Source of the DNA: an uncultured Spirochaetaceae bacterium
GTDB lineage: Bacteria; Spirochaetota; Spirochaetia; Treponematales; UBA12059
NCBI GenBank assembly: GCA_938004315.1
Contig: CALKWG010000465.1
Coordinates: 1-16,135 of the forward strand
Direction of reading: 5' to 3'
Length of the DNA: 16,135 bases
Part shown: piece by piece, positions 13,395 through 16,135 of the stretch
Numbering within the stretch: position 1 is the stretch's first letter
Layout: each line of letters opens with the position of its first letter
Notes under the pieces: model-generated
What the model saw: only the letters and a program-made list of their open reading frames with translations
What the model was told of the DNA's origin: nothing
The model's database searches: none
Program-made: the position numbers and the translations under genes

Positions 13395-14596
13395 CCCAGG
13401 TATTTCTGGCCCGCTCCGTCGGCCGCGTCCAGGCAGTCCCGGAGCTCGTCCCGCCCTATGGCCGTCGCGCCGAAGCTCAAGATCGCCGCGCGCTTGATGC
13501 AGTTCTTGAGCTCGCGGACGTTGCCGTACCAGGCGCGCGCCTTGAGCTCCTCGACGGCCTCCGCGGATAGGCGGGCTCCCGGCGCCTCCTGGCGTAGGAA
13601 TTCGCGCGCCAAGAGCTCCACGTCGCCGTCGCGTGCGCGAAGCGGGGGCATGGCTATGGGAAGCACGCTGATCCTATGGAACAGGTCCTGCCTGAAGCCC
13701 GGCGGCGTAAGGGGAGCGTTGGTGGCGCAGATCAGGCGGACGTCGTAGCGTATCGTCTTCATGCTCCCTACGCGGACGCCCTCCTTATTCTCGATGGCCC
13801 GCAGGAGCTTAGCTTGGATAGGGAGGGACAGCTCGCCGACCTCGTCGAGGAAGAGGGTCCCGCCCCGCGCCGCCTCGAAGAGCCCCGGCTTGTCGACGGC
13901 GCCGGTAAAGGCGCCCTTCGTCGTGCCGAAGAGCTCGCTGTCGGCGAGGGTTTCGGCGATAGCGGCGCAATTAATGGATCGGAACGGGCCTTCGCGACGG
14001 TTCGACGCGCGATGGATCTCGTAGGCGGCCAGGTCCTTGCCGGTTCCCGTCTCGCCGCGGATCAGGACGCATTCGTCGGCGGCCGCGTAGCAGGCGAGCG
14101 TCACCCGGACCTTGCGCATCGGCTCGCTCAGGCCGATCATGGGCGGGAGCTCGTCGCCGCCGGCCTCGTTCCCGGGCCGAGCCCACGGGGGCGACGGCGA
14201 ACGGATAGGGAAGGGCCGCATACGGCCGCCCGAGAGCCGGACGGCTAGGCCGTAGCGCAGCGCGTCGGCGAGCCTATCGGCCTCGTACGGCTGGGCGTAG
14301 AAGCTCGCGACGCCCGCCTCCAGCCACGGCAGGACCGCCCGCGGCTCGAGCTTGGCTTGCGTGACGATGACGGCGCTGCCCGGGGAGAGCCTGCCGAGCC
14401 TCGCCAGGGGCCTGACGCCCCAGGCGGGGTCGATGGAATCCAGGTCGACGACGACGCAATCGACGCCCTGCGCCTTCAGTCGCTCGAGCCCTTCGTCGAA
14501 ATCGGCGCTCGCCAGTAGCTGGAACTCGGGAGCTAAGAGATCGCGGAGCGCGTCGATTTGCTTAGTTTTTCTATCAATAAATAAAACTTTATACAT
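13391..14596 (-). CDS. Sigma54-dependent activator (NtrC family) lacking a DNA-binding domain
   Basis: 401 aa. Residues 1-118 are receiver-like, with a possible acceptor D51 (VVVDLD) and T79. Only one N-terminal acidic residue is present (D8) and the usual Lys is Gln102 (YAQPYE), so phosphorylation is doubtful. Residues about 152-375 are the AAA+ sigma54-activation domain: Walker A GETGTGKD (181-188), the sigma54-contacting loop GAFTGA (228-233), Walker B TLFLDE (247-252), an Arg-finger region FRQDLFHR (301-308) and WYGNVREL. The protein ends 25-30 residues later (DELRDCLDAADG) without the usual Fis-type helix-turn-helix. Known activators of this shape (Helicobacter FlgR, Chlamydia CtcC) work from solution without DNA binding. 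The gene lies 97 nt after lptB, where rpoN is often found in other bacteria. The 3' end overlaps the convergent secreted-protein gene by 3 nt. Confidence 0.88.
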   Translation of the reverse strand: MYKVLFIDRKTKQIDALRDLLAPEFQLLASADFDEGLERLKAQGVDCVVVDLDSIDPAWGVRPLARLGRLSPGSAVIVTQAKLEPRAVLPWLEAGVASFYAQPYEADRLADALRYGLAVRLSGGRMRPFPIRSPSPPWARPGNEAGGDELPPMIGLSEPMRKVRVTLACYAAADECVLIRGETGTGKDLAAYEIHRASNRREGPFRSINCAAIAETLADSELFGTTKGAFTGAVDKPGLFEAARGGTLFLDEVGELSLPIQAKLLRAIENKEGVRVGSMKTIRYDVRLICATNAPLTPPGFRQDLFHRISVLPIAMPPLRARDGDVELLAREFLRQEAPGARLSAEAVEELKARAWYGNVRELKNCIKRAAILSFGATAIGRDELRDCLDAADGAGQKYLG

Positions 14597-14693
14597 GGTT
14601 AACGCTAGGTATACAACGAGAACGTCGATTAGTAAATAGATTTCTACGCGAAGAATCGCCGACGCGCGGCGAGGGCGGGCGCTCGGGTCCCGC
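14597..14693 (-). promoter_or_regulatory. Gap between lptB and the sigma54 activator with a candidate promoter
   Basis: This 97-nt gap turns AT-rich next to the activator. Reading leftward, TTTACT (14636-14631) and TATACC (14613-14608) are separated by 17 bp. Each matches its consensus at 4 of 6 bases. The start point would fall within a few nt of the ATG at 14596, and no clear ribosome site is present, so a very short leader is suggested. No hairpin followed by a T-tract is seen after lptB. Confidence 0.35.
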
Positions 14694-15464
14694 CTACATC
14701 CTGAAGGATTCGCCTAGGTAGATTTGCCTGGCCAGCTCCGACTCCAGGATGGCGGCGCGGTCGCCCGAGACCAGGAGCTCGCCGCGGTGGATAATGTGCG
14801 CCTCGTGGGTGATATCGAGCGTATCGCGGACGTTATGGTCGGTGATGAGGACGCCGATGCCGCGGGCGGCGAGCTTGGCCACGATGCCCTTGATCTCGTG
14901 CACGGCTATGGGGTCGATGCCGGCGAAGGGCTCGTCCAAGAGGAGGAACTTAGGCTCGAGCGCGAGGGCCCGGGCTATCTCGGTGCGGCGCCGCTCGCCG
15001 CCCGAGAGCGTATAGGCCGGCTGCTTCCGTAGCGATTCTATGCCGAATTCGTAGAGGAGCGCCTCGAGCGTCCTCGTCCGCTCCGCGGCGTTCAAGTCCG
15101 GGCGCGTCTCCAGGATGGCGCGGACGTTCGCCTCGACCGTGAGCTTACGGAATACCGAAGGCTCCTGGGGCAGGTAGGCGATGCCCAGCCGGGCGCGTCG
15201 GTACATCGGGAGGCCGGTCAAGCGCCGGCCGTCCAGGAGCACCTGTCCGGCGTCGGGCTTTAAGAAGCCGACCGTCATATAGAACACGGTCGTCTTCCCG
15301 GCGCCGTTCGGGCCCAGGAGCCCGACGATGCGGCCGGATCTCATCGAGAAACCGACCGACTTGACGGCGACCTTCTTACCGAAACGCTTGGCTAGGCCCT
15401 CCGCCGCAAGGACGTGGTCCCCGCCCTCCCTGAGGGCGGGCGCGGCCGGAAGCGCGCCGCTCAC
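14694..15464 (-). CDS. lptB: LPS export ABC transporter ATPase LptB
   Basis: 256 aa, near the 240 aa norm plus a short N-terminal extension. The ABC signatures are complete: Walker A GPNGAGKTT, Q-loop YLPQEPSVFRKLTV, signature LSGGERRR, Walker B FLLLDEPFAGIDP and H-loop LITDHNVRDTL. FAGIDPIAV and DHNVRDTL are characteristic of LptB. It would power the LptB2FG complex that lifts LPS (or a lipid analogue) out of the inner membrane. The GTG start overlaps the lptA stop by 4 nt (GTGA), so the genes are coupled. LptF/LptG are not adjacent; an LptF/LptG-like gene is at 5894-7549. This identification is as secure as sequence alone allows. Confidence 0.95.
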   Translation of the reverse strand: MSGALPAAPALREGGDHVLAAEGLAKRFGKKVAVKSVGFSMRSGRIVGLLGPNGAGKTTVFYMTVGFLKPDAGQVLLDGRRLTGLPMYRRARLGIAYLPQEPSVFRKLTVEANVRAILETRPDLNAAERTRTLEALLYEFGIESLRKQPAYTLSGGERRRTEIARALALEPKFLLLDEPFAGIDPIAVHEIKGIVAKLAARGIGVLITDHNVRDTLDITHEAHIIHRGELLVSGDRAAILESELARQIYLGESFRM

Positions 15465-16114
15465 CGGCCGCCGCCTTCGGCGGAACCGCCCCGGTCGAGG
15501 ACCGTGCCGCTAACGGCGCCCTCGAGGCGTATGGCCTCGGTATCCAGCTTGACGCTGATGCGCTGGGCGCGGTACTCGTCGCCGCCCCTGCGGACGTAGG
15601 GCTGGCCGGAGAGCTCCAAGGTTTCAGCGGCGCGGTCGAAGCGCACGAACTCCGCGCGCGCCGCTATCTCGCCCTTGAGGATGCGGGCGCCGATCTGGGC
15701 CAAGGCCAGGTCCTTCAGGTCGTCGTATTCGATGAACTCCGCCTTCACGACCGTCTCGTTCTTGGCGTCCTCCATGGACGCGCCCCCCGACAGCCGCATG
15801 AGCTTCTGCCGCCGATCATAGAACAGGGCGTCGGCGGCGAGCGAGAGCCCCCGCTCCTCATCGGATGCCGTCACCGCGCCAGAGCACTCTACGTAGCGAT
15901 AATCATCGCCCCAGAGCGTTATACGATCGGCGCGGATGGTAACGGCGCCGGCCCGGACCCAAGCCCGTCCGACGAGGCTCACCCGCCCCTCGCCCCGCCG
16001 CATCGAGCCGCTCATGGAGTCGGCCGCGAAGGAGATATCATCGGCCGAGGCCCCGATCGATAGCGCGGCGAGCGCGATCATGGCCGCGACGGCGGCCGCC
16101 TTGAAGCGCCTCAC
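15461..16114 (-). CDS. lptA: LptA/OstA-like periplasmic LPS transport protein
   Basis: 217 aa from a GTG start at 16114, with signal peptide MRRFKAAAVAAMIALAAL (likely cut at ASA/DD). The mature part is a succession of short beta strands with repeats of the OstA type (VTIRADRITLWG, LSLAADALFYDR, TVVKAEFIEYDD, IAARAEFVRFDR, YRAQRISVKLD). These fit the beta-jellyroll units that form the periplasmic Lpt bridge. It directly precedes lptB with a 4-nt overlap, the usual order. It is longer than E. coli LptA (about 185 aa), and a fused LptC-like portion cannot be excluded. The first codon overlaps a TGA that probably ends an upstream lptC-like gene in the same operon. Confidence 0.85.
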   Translation of the reverse strand: MRRFKAAAVAAMIALAALSIGASADDISFAADSMSGSMRRGEGRVSLVGRAWVRAGAVTIRADRITLWGDDYRYVECSGAVTASDEERGLSLAADALFYDRRQKLMRLSGGASMEDAKNETVVKAEFIEYDDLKDLALAQIGARILKGEIAARAEFVRFDRAAETLELSGQPYVRRGGDEYRAQRISVKLDTEAIRLEGAVSGTVLDRGGSAEGGGR

Positions 16115-16135
16115 GGCGAGCCCGCGCCCGCTTCG
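16111..16135 (-). CDS. 3' end of an upstream gene, possibly lptC (partial)
   Basis: On the minus strand, an open frame from the right edge ends at TGA 16113-16111, giving seven residues ending in AGAGSP. It overlaps the lptA GTG in a GTGA junction, exactly as lptA overlaps lptB, which argues that a gene is there. lptC is the expected neighbour from known gene order, but the fragment is too short to test this. Confidence 0.35.

Noticed and set aside
14786..14794. GGTGGATAA, one mismatch from a DnaA box, in lptB
   Set aside because: Single, imperfect and within conserved coding sequence.
15421..15439. 8-bp inverted repeat CCGCCCTC/GAGGGCGG inside the start of lptB
   Set aside because: It lies within coding sequence for a low-complexity N-terminus and is expected by chance in GC-rich DNA.

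Overview
The window is GC-rich chromosomal DNA from a diderm (Gram-negative-type) bacterium. LptA/LptB-like LPS-transport genes and signal-peptide-bearing envelope proteins show the double membrane. My best guess is a spirochaete, based on gene content (SppA with a long N-terminal extension, PspA/YbjN/STAS cluster, receiver-PP2C phosphatase). This is inference from family knowledge; the sequence does not prove it. No rRNA, tRNA, CRISPR array, transposase or phage gene was seen.

Layout. (1) 1-5325, plus strand: the tail of an unknown gene, a receiver/PP2C (RsbU-like) phosphatase, a class II dihydroorotase (pyrC) and an SppA-type S49 protease with a barrel-like N-terminal domain. The first three genes overlap end to start. 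(2) 5299-5427: a 129-bp intergenic repeat made of three consecutive hairpins, which also supplies the sppA stop codon; an identical copy lies at 11069-11197. (3) 5437-8231, minus strand: a tightly overlapping three-gene unit, read as a six-helix membrane protein, an LptF/LptG-like permease with a helical-repeat domain, and a membrane-anchored J-domain protein. (4) 8232-8557: an AT-rich gap with two perfect DnaA boxes. (5) 8558-10937, minus strand: an operon reading STAS/zinc-ribbon anti-sigma antagonist, YbjN-like protein, PspA, then a degenerate-receiver winged-helix regulator, preceded by two overlapping sigma70-type promoters. (6) 11271-13394: an SDR oxidoreductase and a TrmJ-like RNA methyltransferase diverge from a 19-bp gap; a small secreted protein follows. 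(7) 13391-16135, minus strand: the end of a possible lptC, then lptA, lptB and a sigma54 activator without a DNA-binding domain, sitting where rpoN is often found.

How the genes may work together: most belong to envelope biogenesis and envelope-stress control. The PP2C phosphatase at the left edge and the STAS antagonist at 10.4-10.9 kb are the two halves of a typical partner-switching circuit. PspA is a membrane-stress effector. SppA, the J-domain protein and the Lpt-like proteins work on membrane or exported proteins and lipids. The most unusual items are the three-hairpin repeat pair, the DnaA-box region, the sigma54 activator lacking a helix-turn-helix, and the Lpt-like permease carrying a helical repeat.
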